The position numbers and the translations under genes are program-made. Shown one piece after another: positions 1-10,067 of a DNA stretch of 64,000 bases. The notes under the pieces were generated by a model. It saw nothing but the letters and a program-made list of their open reading frames with translations, searched no databases and had not been told where the DNA came from. Positions within the stretch are counted from its first letter, which is position 1. Each line of letters opens with the position of its first letter. This DNA is from Pilaira anomala. Its lineage: Eukaryota; Mucoromycota; Mucoromycetes; Mucorales; Mucoraceae. The stretch covers positions 1-64,000 of the forward strand of contig JAIXMQ010000090.1 in NCBI GenBank assembly GCA_025716855.1, read 5' to 3'.

Positions 1-390
1 TAGTGTGCGCTAAGTCGGAAATAGTTTAAGCTATATGCTATGTATACAGACTCATCCGCAAAATCTAGAAGGCTTTTTTTTTTTTTTTTTTTACCTTGAT
101 ACAATAGTAAAAAAGATAGAAAAAAAAAAGTCAGTTTACTTTGAACCAAAGAAAGTTTTTATATCAAGGAAAGAACTACTGGTAACTAAACAGAACCTTG
201 TAAAACCTTTTTCATAATTTAAAAAAGAGAGGGTTTTGGACCAATAATTAAAAACAAGTGTTACACGGTCAATTTGGAACCAGGAAAAAGGGAGATTTAA
301 TCTTTTTTAAATTATTTATTTATTTCTTTTCTTTTTCCTTTTCTAACAACAACCTTTTTTTTTTTTATTTAAAAAAAAAACAATAGAACG
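1..390. other. Left-edge non-coding stretch
   Basis: No supported gene. It holds a T run near 73-92 and further A and T tracts, and it ends in the pyrimidine- and A-rich leader of the gene starting at 391. It probably carries that gene's promoter. Confidence 0.5.
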
Positions 391-1267
391 ATGAAACTGT
401 TTTCAATAATATTCCTTTTATTTTCAACAATGGTAGTTGGAAACAGTGTTGACCTAACACATACTTTTTGTAACAACGAACAAAAAGTGGATATAAATAG
501 GTTCACTCAATTATTATCAAATCATTTATTATTTGATCATTTAGATAAAGCCTATATGCAATTATCTAGAAAGATTTCATTACAGTTTCGAAATGCTATT
601 CAGGTCAAAGTGAAAAAGATGAAATCGAGTTCCATTACTTCTACCATAGACAAACAAACTGTAGTCATTCCACCAGTGGATGTACAAATATTAAAACGAC
701 AATTAAAAGGAGCCGTAGGCTGTATGTATATATATATATAAAAAATGAACTGTAAAAAAAGTTGATCATGTATTTACATTTAAAAAAGCTTTTGTAGAGG
801 ACAAATTACCTGCAATATTATCGAATCGATATAATTCAACCATTTTACAAACTCAATTAGATCATTTATTATATCAATATTGTCCAGACGAAATCCGACT
901 GATGAAACAACAACAAGAAGGTGTGGTATCACAACAATGTTTATTGGATAACCTCGAGTCATTTCTATTAGAGATTCAACGTTATACAAGTTTAGAATTC
1001 GAGTCCACATTAAATCAAATCAATCAATCGGATTTACCAAGGCTATTTGAAAAGACGAGAGCTCAAATCGCTGGTATCTTGATACACTTTAATCGACATA
1101 CCATGGATAATAATTATCATCGATTAGAATTAAATATAAAATCAAATAAAACAAGACATCATGATTGGATTACGGCTGAAATGATACAAGATTTCATAGA
1201 AACTGTCAATCATAACGAAAAAGAAGAAGAAACAAATATTAGACATTTTTTAGAATTATCCATGTAA
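391..1267 (+). CDS. Secreted protein of unknown function, two exons
   Basis: I do not recognise the family. The first 18 or so residues are a clear signal peptide (MKLFSIIFLLFS, then a short polar cleavage region). Exon 1 ends about 721 at GTATGT. The best acceptor is about 760-761, giving a roughly 40-bp TA-rich intron and an in-phase junction (FDHVFTFKKAFVEDKL). An alternative acceptor at 787-788 also keeps phase and shortens the protein by nine residues. The mature protein of about 260 residues looks helical, has few cysteines and no membrane segment, and ends in an acidic stretch. It converges on the PPR gene, with only 107 bp between the two stops. The gene is likely real; its function is unknown. 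Confidence 0.65.
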
Positions 1268-1340
1268 AAAAAAAAAAAAAAACAAAAAAAACAAAAAAAA
1301 AAAAATAGAATAAAAAAATATCTACTTTATATAATATACA

Positions 1341-1373
<33 letters not shown>

Positions 1374-1374
1374 T

Positions 1375-3833
1375 TTATTTCTTTTTTAATTCTTCTGCTT
1401 TCAGTTCTGCCTTCTTTTGTAATTCTTCTGCTTTCTTTTGTAATTTAAGTTCTGCCTTCTTTTGTAATTCGATTTTTCTTTTCTCTCTTAATTCGATTCT
1501 TCTTCTCTTTTTATAATATAATTTGGTATTGACAGTCTTTACCTTTTCACGAACAACTTCATCAAATCGGATCTTGTTTTTAATCAGATCGTCCAACACT
1601 ACATGCTTGGCCAAATGAGGCTTTTTTAAATATAAGAACCCGTCAATCAATTTGGTATAGGTTTCAGCACCGGCTTTTTCCCCTGTCTCCTTTTCCATCA
1701 GAGCAATATATTTACGCGCCTTAGCAATCTTGCCCTTCTTTGCTAAATTTCGAATCAATTCTTCATACACTAACCGTTTCGGCTTCCAACCACGTGCCAA
1801 CATATCCTTTATTAACAACTCGGCAATACTCGTATAATCTCTATTCTCATTCGCAGCAGTCAACAGGATACTGTACGTAGCTCCATTCACCAAAATCGGT
1901 GTATTCGCTTCAGACGGAAACAACTCGCCTCGATTACCTCGCTTCAAAATACCCACCACCTGAGCAATCGTCTTTTCTGTCAATAAATTCTTAAATGCTA
2001 AATTATTCAAATACACTTGATTAAATCTTGAAATCGAGGTTGGATTCACCAACAATTTTTCATAGAGACTTCTCTGCATCTCACTTTCCGATCGATAAAA
2101 CATCAGCATCGTACGTAACGTCGTTTCATCCGGTTGAACATCCACCAACTTCATATGCGTCAAAATCTCAAAGATTTTATCATAATCCACTCTTTGTTCT
2201 TCCATCACAATCGTTCGCATCAATAAATTAAAATCAACCACATCAGGTCCATTCGTACGCGCTGCCACCTGTTGAAACGCTGCTTTCGCAAGATGCACCT
2301 CACCTCTTCTTAAATACATGGCTACCAACGAGGTCAATCCACGATGCGTCAATCCCAACTTTAGTTTCTCGCTCGTTTCAAATATACGTTCAAACAACGC
2401 AACATCACCCGTCTGTGCCGAAAGACCAAACAGAGCACGTGTTGCGATTCTTGCAGACTGATCTGTCAATTTACGTTGATGCAAAGCACTTTCAATCGAA
2501 CCTTGAATTTCACGTGCATTCACAAAATCTTTTGTATTCACAAGCGATCGAAAGACATAAATGGCGGTTTCAATACTAGTCGTAGTAGGGTATAAATCGT
2601 TACATCTACGGTATAATCTCATTGCGTCTACATGATATTTTAATTTAGCTGCTTCTATCATTAACTCTTCCATCACCTCTTGATTCAGTTCAAGTCCATG
2701 CTGCTCGAGTTGATCCCATACCAGTACCGCTTGCTTGATGTCTTTATAAGAGAGATACCAATCTATTAATTTTCTACTACAGAGCTTGACATTAAATGTA
2801 TCTTCTAGCTTGATCGTATCCTTCAACATGCGTTCAGCCGCTTGTACTTGGCCTGTATGCAACGCTTTATCCATGACCCGCTTCACAATCACGTTCGTGG
2901 ACATCCCGACCTCTCTCTTTCGTAAATAGATATTTCGTGCATCATTTAATCGCCATTCCTCTAAACAGTCAATGGCAAATACATTCAATGCATTATCTAA
3001 TAAGTCTCTAGCATCTTCCGTATGTGTATTGACCAACCGAGCCAGATCCGTGGTCGGATGATGTTTACGTAAATAACTTGCTGCATCGTCTAATTCGTTG
3101 CTGATTTTGGATATCACGACCGATCTCACAATCGATTTCGAGGGTTGATAACCTAAATTGGCTAACCGAGATAACCAAACATCTATTGTCTTTGGCGATT
3201 TCTTTTCTCTGGATAATAATCCAAAGACATGTTCAAACGTCGTGAGACTCAACTGACCTTGATAGAGTTGTGTTGCTTCGGATAATAAGTCAAGTGCCTT
3301 ACGCGTGTATTTTAATTCGGTGGCTAAATAGATCAAGAGTTCCATCTCTGGTTGTCCAAAACTGGCTTGACTGAATAAAGTCCCCTTCTTTAAATCTTGT
3401 AAGATCTGAAAGGCTTCTTGCATTGGTCCGTTCGAAGAAGGATCGTCTGGATTGGTGATGAATATCCTGACAAGTGAGTTGAGATCCCGTTGTGAGAGTT
3501 GAGATAGTAAATTAGGATGTCTGTTCTTCATGAGTTGATACATGTTCAAGATTCGCTTTCTACCTTGTCTTCTTACAATGGTTTTTTTGACCCATGCAGA
3601 ATAAGGTATGTTGGGTCTCAAAGCAATGGGTGTAGGTTGGTATAGTTCATGTCGAAAGGTTTCCATTAGACTTGGACCAGGGGTCGTTGCTTTCTCGCTT
3701 TCGAATAACACTTTTTGTGTACCAAACTGTCTTGTCTGTTGTTTGACTGGGGTCGTCACTACTTTTGACAGACACTGTCGACATACCTGTGCAAGTATCT
3801 TTTGTGATTTCCAACCTTCTCTAGTAATTGACA

Positions 3834-3834
<1 letters not shown>
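1375..3834 (-). CDS. Mitochondrial pentatricopeptide-repeat (PPR) protein
   Basis: This is a single-exon reading frame of 819 residues. The first 40 or so residues are basic and rich in Ser/Thr with almost no acidic residues, as expected for a mitochondrial presequence. Residues about 110-760 are tandem helical hairpins with PPR-like spacing, for example DFNLLMRTIVMEEQRVDYDK, the stretch beginning VQPDETTLRTMLMFYR, and KRLVYEELIRNLAKKGKIAK. PPR proteins of this kind bind mitochondrial transcripts for processing, stability or translation; the target cannot be read from sequence. The tail (about 775-819) is a Lys/Glu-rich repeat around ELQKKAELK, probably a charged helix. The start lies just 3' (on the coding strand) of a roughly 30-base homopolymer at 3839-3869. 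Confidence 0.85.
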
Positions 3835-3869
<35 letters not shown>

Positions 3870-4247
3870 CTACTTTTTTTTATAAATGTCCTTTTCTATT
3901 TTTTTCTTTATTTTATTTTTTATTTTTTCTAACTAGTTAAAAATAGTGAGAAAAAAATAAAATAAAATAAAAAAAATAAAGGTTATTTTTTAAAAGCGAA
4001 TTTTATTAATTTTTTCTCTTTTTTTTTTTTTCTGCAGGTTGTCAAAATAACCTCCCCCCCTTGATGAAAATGATTCTATTTAGCCCAGGCCGGACATACT
4101 TAGGAGTACCGGAGCTTAAAGGTCTTTGCTTTTTTTTTTTAATGGTAGAAAAAAAAAAAGTATATCTTGAAGATTGTTTGTTTTATCCCGATCATTTTTA
4201 AGGGACACATGTATTAAAATAAAAATAAAAATAAAAAGGGGAGAAAG

Positions 4248-4255
<8 letters not shown>

Positions 4256-4284
<29 letters not shown>
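4256..4284. repeat. GA dinucleotide microsatellite
   Basis: About 14 copies of GA/AG in the PPR 5' region, flanked by imperfect GA-rich sequence from 4241. Confidence 0.8.
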
Positions 4285-4288
<4 letters not shown>

Positions 4289-4707
4289 ATCAGTTTATTT
4301 TCTAACTTGTGTAATTTTTTTTTTTTTATATATACCTCTAATTAAACCCTTTTTTCCCCCTACTACTGTTCTTTTCTCCTTCACACTCTCTATCACCCCC
4401 CAAAAAAAAAAGGTTCAAAGAATAGGCAGCTTATAAGGTTTTACTAATGCAACAAAAGTGGTTGTAGAACAACAGCAACATTTTGTTCCGACAAAGTTCT
4501 TAGTTCTCAGATGATAATGTACTCTAACTCTCTCTTTCCAATCAATAAAAAAAAAAAAAGGGTATGACAAAAAAAAAACGGAAATGTTCCTCTTTACCGC
4601 TAAAAAAGAAAACCTTTTATTTTTTCGTAGTACAGTAATGAACAACAAAAAAAAAACGGTTCGATTATATTTTCGGCATGAAAAGAAGAGAGAGAGAGGA
4701 ATCGAGT

Positions 4708-4715
4708 TGACGTCA
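4708..4715. promoter_or_regulatory. CRE-like palindrome TGACGTCA
   Basis: A perfect 8-bp ATF/CREB-type palindrome lies about 870 bp upstream of the PPR start and 360 bp beyond the TMEM115-like stop. The motif is a known bZIP target, but a single copy at this distance is weak evidence for function. Confidence 0.3.
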
Positions 4716-4724
4716 CGAATCAAG

Positions 4725-4758
<34 letters not shown>

Positions 4759-5073
4759 AAAAACGAATTTGTGGATTTATAATACATTTTATAAAAAAAA
4801 AAAAAAAAAGAGTGTCTGTGCCAAAAAGAATGGTAAAAATAAAATAATAAAAACTTTGAACCCCCTTTTTTTTTATTATATATATTATTCAAAATACCAC
4901 CAATGTTTTTTCCCCCAAATAAAAAACTTGTTTGTATAACCATATGACTAAAAAGTTTGTGTTATTGAAAAAAAAAAAAGGGGAGGGAGGGGAAGCAGTA
5001 GGAGAAAAAAAAAAAAAAAAAGGGGGGGGGGGGGTTATACACTATCAAGGTATATTATAAAAAAAAAAAGAGA

Positions 5074-5276
5074 TTATTTTAAATTAAAATCAGCGTTTGA
5101 TGGCGTATTTTGTTCTGCATCAAAAAGTACGTCTGGTTGAGAATTGAATGCAGCAGAAGCAGCTGCTGTAGGTTCGGCTGATGAAGTAGCCGGTGGTGGT
5201 GATTTTGATAAACGCATATCTAATGCTTTCAATGCCAACGCTCTATATAAACGAGATAAAATAAATGGTCTTGATT

Positions 5277-5312
<36 letters not shown>

Positions 5313-6582
5313 TTATCTAATTATACCTTCTTCTTTCTGCTTCTGCACGAGCAGATCCAGGTACAGGTGCCACACTACCAATTTCTAAATCATAATTGTT
5401 ATTGTTACGTGGACCAGGATTACAACAATTTAACTTGACAAGTAATCCATATACTTTATTTGAAACAAATCCAATGATGGGGCTAAAATATAAATGTGTG
5501 TTTGGGCTTAGTCATATATATATTTATATATATATATATAATAAAGACTTACTGTAAAAATTCAGGGAAAAATGTTTGAATGGCAAATGTCTCACTACGG
5601 TCACCTTGGATACCATCTTGATATTTAAAGAATCGAATATAAACCCAACCAATCACCCAACCAATATTTACCAAATTATAAAACACAATTGCCCTGAATA
5701 CAATTAATGAAATAATACTCACAACTGTCGCTACACCTAATAAATTCTATATTTATTTTTTTTTTTTAGAAAAAATAAATTGACAGCACCCTTTCTTTTT
5801 TTTTTTTTTTTTTTTTTACCTTGACTCGGATGGATACTCTACCACCAAATATAGCAATACGATGTTCCGGAATGAGATACTTGAAAGCTACAAGAAATGC
5901 AGAAAATACACCAGACATACCATTAATTTGTACCTCGTACCTTTTTTTTTTTTTTTTGATATAATTAATTCATCTTACTTTTTACCCCTCTTTTAATTGT
6001 TTTTAACTACTACTTACAAATACTTGTCTTCACCCGAAAGATAATAAGAAACAAGTATACCCAACATAGTAACAAAATTAGATAAAATAGCTGTCACTAT
6101 GACAAACTTGAGTAATTCCTTTGATCCCCATGCGCGTTCTAAATATTTTCCACAAAATAACAATACAACCACACTAAGTAAGAGCTAAAATACGTTATGT
6201 TTATATCAGCGAACTGGGAGGAAAAAAAAAATCACGTAAAAAAAATAATTATATATATGTATATATTTACTGTAATGATATTATCTTCATAAAAAGCAGC
6301 CGTTAAAAAAGTCCAAGGAGCATACATAACACTTTTTGATAAATATATAAAAAAAAAAAATGTTAAATAGAAAAAAAAAAAAAAAAAAAAAAAAGTGTTG
6401 TTTATACTTTACAATCCCGGTAAGAGACCAATAAATGGACATACAGATAATAAACTGGCTTCAGGGTCTACTGCTTCAGAATTTAAACGATACATGTATA
6501 TTTGAGGTGCAATAGAGCAAAATATTAATAAAGACACAAGTGTCTTTGTTAATGTAGGAACATTAGCAAAGATTGTTTTCAT
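5074..6582 (-). CDS. TMEM115: TMEM115-like (DUF1751) rhomboid-related Golgi membrane protein
   Basis: Seven exons read out in one consistent phase: 6413-6582, 6271-6331, 6018-6184, 5820-5940, 5553-5746, 5327-5482, 5074-5242. Together they encode 345 residues. The family consists of rhomboid-fold pseudoproteases in the Golgi that affect trafficking and glycosylation. Visible signs are an N-terminal membrane segment, YAPWTFLTAAFYEDNIIT, then FCGKYLERAWGSKELLKF, then several hydrophobic helices, IGWVIGWVYIRFFKYQDG, and a soluble Ala/Pro/Ser-rich tail. The rhomboid Ser-His dyad is not apparent. A TCACGTGA palindrome lies 81 bp upstream of the ATG. No long uninterrupted frame exists because the exons are short. 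Confidence 0.85.
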
Positions 6583-6662
6583 ATTTTAAAAAAAAATTAA
6601 AAAAAAAAGAGAGAGAAAGAGGGATTTTTCAAATTCTACCGTCTCTTTCAATTGTATACATA

Positions 6663-6670
6663 TCACGTGA
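6663..6670. promoter_or_regulatory. E-box palindrome TCACGTGA upstream of the TMEM115-like gene
   Basis: A perfect 8-bp palindrome centred on CACGTG, about 81 bp before the ATG at 6582. CACGTG is a classic target of fungal bHLH factors (Pho4, Cbf1, SREBP types). The position is suitable for a promoter element; no binding evidence. Confidence 0.4.
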
Positions 6671-6705
6671 GCCTCAGTCATTTTAGATTTAAAATTACAT
6701 TATTA

Positions 6706-7067
6706 CAGTGCTCACGACTGATTTGTATTTTTTTTTGCGGGGTTTTTCATTGGCCAATTTGCGGTTATTTTTTTTTTTATTCTTAATTTACGGGTTTGTA
6801 AGATCCCCAAATTCGCGTCTTTATTTCTTTCAATTTACGTTTTATTAAAGTATTTTTTTTATTTATGATCCTCGTTCAAATATCTTTTGAACGTATAGGA
6901 TAAGTGTCTAACGAATCCTTGGAAAGTAAAACGTGAATTTGAAGAAATTGGGGATCTTACAAAAACCCGTAATTTGAGAATAAAAAAAAAAAACCGCAAA
7001 TTGGCCAATGAAAACCCTGCAAAAAAAAAAAATACAAAACAGCAAATTTGATGCCGTGTGAGCACTG
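6706..7067. mobile_element. Tc1/mariner-type MITE with long terminal inverted repeats
   Basis: The 362-bp element begins CAGTGCTCAC and ends with its reverse complement GTGAGCACTG. It is flanked by TA on both sides (6704-6705 and 7068-7069). The two arms pair over about 120-150 bp with small indels: they share TTGGCCAATTTGCGG, GGGGATCTTAC and an ACGGGTTT block. The centre has no coding frame. TA target duplication and a CAGTG terminus are typical of Tc1/mariner elements. It lies between the divergently transcribed TMEM115-like and CYC8 genes and so occupies most of their shared upstream region. Confidence 0.85.
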
Positions 7068-7153
7068 TATAAAAACCGCAAAAAAGATAAAGTTTAAATT
7101 TTTGAAAACAGATCTTTTTTGGGGGGAGGAGGGGGGGGGGGGTGCGAGTAACG

Positions 7154-7184
<31 letters not shown>

Positions 7185-7347
7185 CAATTTTTTTTATTTT
7201 TTTTTTTCTCTTTTTTCTTTTTCATCTTGTTCATCTATTTTTTTTTTTTTTTTTTTTATAAAAAAGCAGAATAAAAAAGCGTTTTATAATAACGTTAGAG
7301 CATATTAAATATTTTCTTTTTTTTTTTTTTTAATACAAAAAAAAAAA

Positions 7348-9956
7348 ATGGTTACGAATAATATACCACAGCAACCTATCGTTCAAAAATTAGCAGCTGT
7401 AAATGAACAAGCATGGTTGACACTAGGTGAGTTTTTTTTTTTTTTTTTTATTTATTTTCTCTCTCTCTTTCTCTCTATTTTATTTTTATACGTATATAAA
7501 AAAAAAAAAAAGGAAAAAATAAGTCTTGTGTTTGTGCAGGAGATGACGGAGCCATAAAAGGGAGAAAGTAAGGGAGTACAGAAGGGGGAGTAAAAAAAAA
7601 AAAAAAAAAAAAAAAAAGGTTCAAGGGGGGGAAAGGGGTGAATGGGAACCTGTGTAACAAAGCAAAAAGGGAACTCCATATATAGTCTAGTTGATCGAAC
7701 CCAAAAAAAAAAAACGCCACAACTCATCTTTTTTTTTTTATTTTAGGAAACTTGGCGGAGATGATGTCGGATTGGGAAAGAGCAATGAATTCATACGAAT
7801 CCGCTTTAAGACATAACCCTTATTCAGTGAATGCATTATCACATATAGCATCATTATGTAGAGGAAGAGAACAATTTGGAAAAGCAATCGAGTACTTTAA
7901 AAGAATTTTGGCTTTACAAGAAAACAATGGTGAAACTTGGAGTGCATTAGGTCATTGTTATCTCATGATGGATAATTTACAAGAAGCCTATCAAGCCTAT
8001 CAACAAGCTTTGTATCATTTACCTTCTCCAAAGGATCCAAAGCTATGGTATGGTATTGGTATCCTGTATGATCGTTATGGTTCCATTGAACATGCTGAAG
8101 AAGCCTTTTCCGCTGTCATGAAGATGGATCCTCAGTTTGAAAAGTCCAATGAAATTTATTTTAGGTTGGGCATTATTTATAAGCAACAACAAAAGTTTGA
8201 TATTTCCCTGCAGGTAAAAAAAAAAAAAAAAAAAAAACATGGTATATATACACACACACACACATCAATTGCTTACCTATTTACTCTATACAAAAAGTGC
8301 TTTCGCTATATTTTACATAACCCCCCAAGACCTTTAACAGAAATCGATATTTGGTTTCAAACAGGCCACGTCTATGAACAACAAAAAGAATACGAATTAG
8401 CCAAAGAAGCTTATGAACGCGTATTATCCGAGAACCCTGACCACGCAAAAGTATTACAACAATTAGGCTGGTTATATCATCAACAAAACACTTCTTTTTC
8501 CAACCAAGGGACAGCCATTCAATACCTTACACGATCCTTAAAGGCCGACAGTGCCGACGCTCAATCCTGGTACTTATTAGGCCGATGTTACATGATTGAA
8601 CAAAACTATAACAAGGCCTATGAAGCATACCAACAAGCCGTCTACCGTGACGCTCGTAACCCAACCTTTTGGTGCTCGATCGGTGTTCTTTATTACCAAA
8701 TCAATCAATACCGAGATGCATTAGATGCCTATAGTCGAGCCATCCGATTAAATCCATACATTAGTGAAGTTTGGTATGATTTAGGCACCCTGTATGAATC
8801 TTGTAATAATCAAATCCAAGATGCTTTGGACGCCTATCAACGTGCATCCGAATTGGATCCGGCTAACCCACATATCAGACAAAGATTAGAACTCTTGAGA
8901 AAATCAAACCCTTCCAATGCTCCCGTCACTACCCCTGTACCACAAGATGTGAATAATCCATATCAATATAATAATAACAATAATAGTAATTCTCAATACC
9001 CACCTCCTCCACCTTTAGTGTCTGGTCCACAACAAGGTACCATTTCTTCTTCTTCTCCTCCTCCTCCTCCTCCTTCTCAATACCCACCATTACAACAACA
9101 ACAACAAAGAAATACTTTACTTCGAAATGAACCTCCTCGTGACCTTCCTCCTCCTCCTCCAAATCCTCCAAATCCTCCTTCACAACCACAAAGTTCAACA
9201 AATAATACCATTGTAGATCGTCGTTCACCTGTACCTTATCATCATCATCATCAACACCATCATCCCAATAATGGAAATCATTCCGATGTACGTATTCCAG
9301 ATATTGGTGGTGGAGGTAGAGCTCCCACTCCTTCTGAACGTATCTTGATGAACCCAATGATTGAATCCAGATCACCTATCTATCGTCATGCTACGACCAC
9401 ACCTACGATCACAAACAATAAAATGCCTTCCGTGGTAAGATCACCTATTCCAACTAAATCTTCACCTAGAATGTATTACAACAACAACAACAACAACAAC
9501 AACAATCAACAAAGTTCAATATTCCCATCATTTAATAATAATAATAATAATACAACAACAAGTACAGAACCATTAAGAAGAACATCCGTATTATATGATT
9601 CAGAAAAGACACCCAGTGTAAAAAGAGAATATCAAGGTCCTCAATTACCACCTGTGAACCATAAACGACATAGTTCAAGCAGTAGTAGTCATCAAAGTCT
9701 AGGCGTCGTGGTGCGAGGTAAACAAAGTCCGGTGGAAAGTAGTGCGGCCGATACCTTAATGAGTATGTCTCAAAAGGGTTATGTGAATAAAAAGAGGTTA
9801 TTGGAAATGGCCGATGATGAAGAAGAAGAAGCAGAAGAAAACGATGGTGATGAAAAGAGACCGAGATTAGACCATAGGTTGAATTCAAATCAATCTTCTC
9901 CTGATTCAACTACTACAACAAAGCGAAAAGATGTCAGTATCCCTGTATCCTCCTAA
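7348..9956 (+). CDS. CYC8: General transcriptional corepressor Cyc8/Ssn6 (TPR protein)
   Basis: Three exons: 7348-7426, 7747-8213, 8298-9956, encoding 734 residues. Cyc8 joins Tup1 to form a corepressor recruited by DNA-binding factors. About ten TPR units fill residues 20-390, with typical pieces such as YYQINQYRDALDAYSRAIRL and ESALRHNPYSVNALSHIASL. The family block FRYILHNPPRPLTEIDIWFQ starts at the third exon. The rest is low complexity: Asn, Gln, Pro and His runs, an acidic patch and a basic KKRLL/KRPRL nuclear signal. The second intron (8214-8297, 84 nt) has no stop and keeps frame, so the sequence also reads open straight through it. Exon 1 begins with ATG just after an A tract. Confidence 0.93.
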
Positions 9957-10035
9957 CTTATAATAAAAAAAAGAAAAAGCCACACATATATATACGATTT
10001 TTTTTTTTTTTTTTTCTTGTTAAAAAAAAATGTGG

Positions 10036-10060
<25 letters not shown>

Positions 10061-10067
<7 letters not shown>

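Larger units (their letters stand above)
3835..5073. other. Intergenic, homopolymer- and microsatellite-rich
   Basis: No credible gene; short open frames here are made of Lys or Phe runs encoded by A or T tracts. It holds the 5' region of the PPR gene, a GA dinucleotide repeat at about 4256-4284, T runs near 4730-4757, and an A run joined to a G run at about 5003-5034. Near 4070-4130 there is a short stretch of more balanced composition that I could not assign. Confidence 0.6.

Noticed and set aside
4415..4943. Several overlapping frames of 76-102 codons
   Set aside because: Mostly Lys or Phe runs from A/T tracts; no domain, no splice-consistent extension.
7452..7727. Minus-strand frames of 81-91 codons within CYC8 intron 1
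   Set aside because: They consist of Phe runs from T/A tracts and lie inside a clear intron of CYC8.
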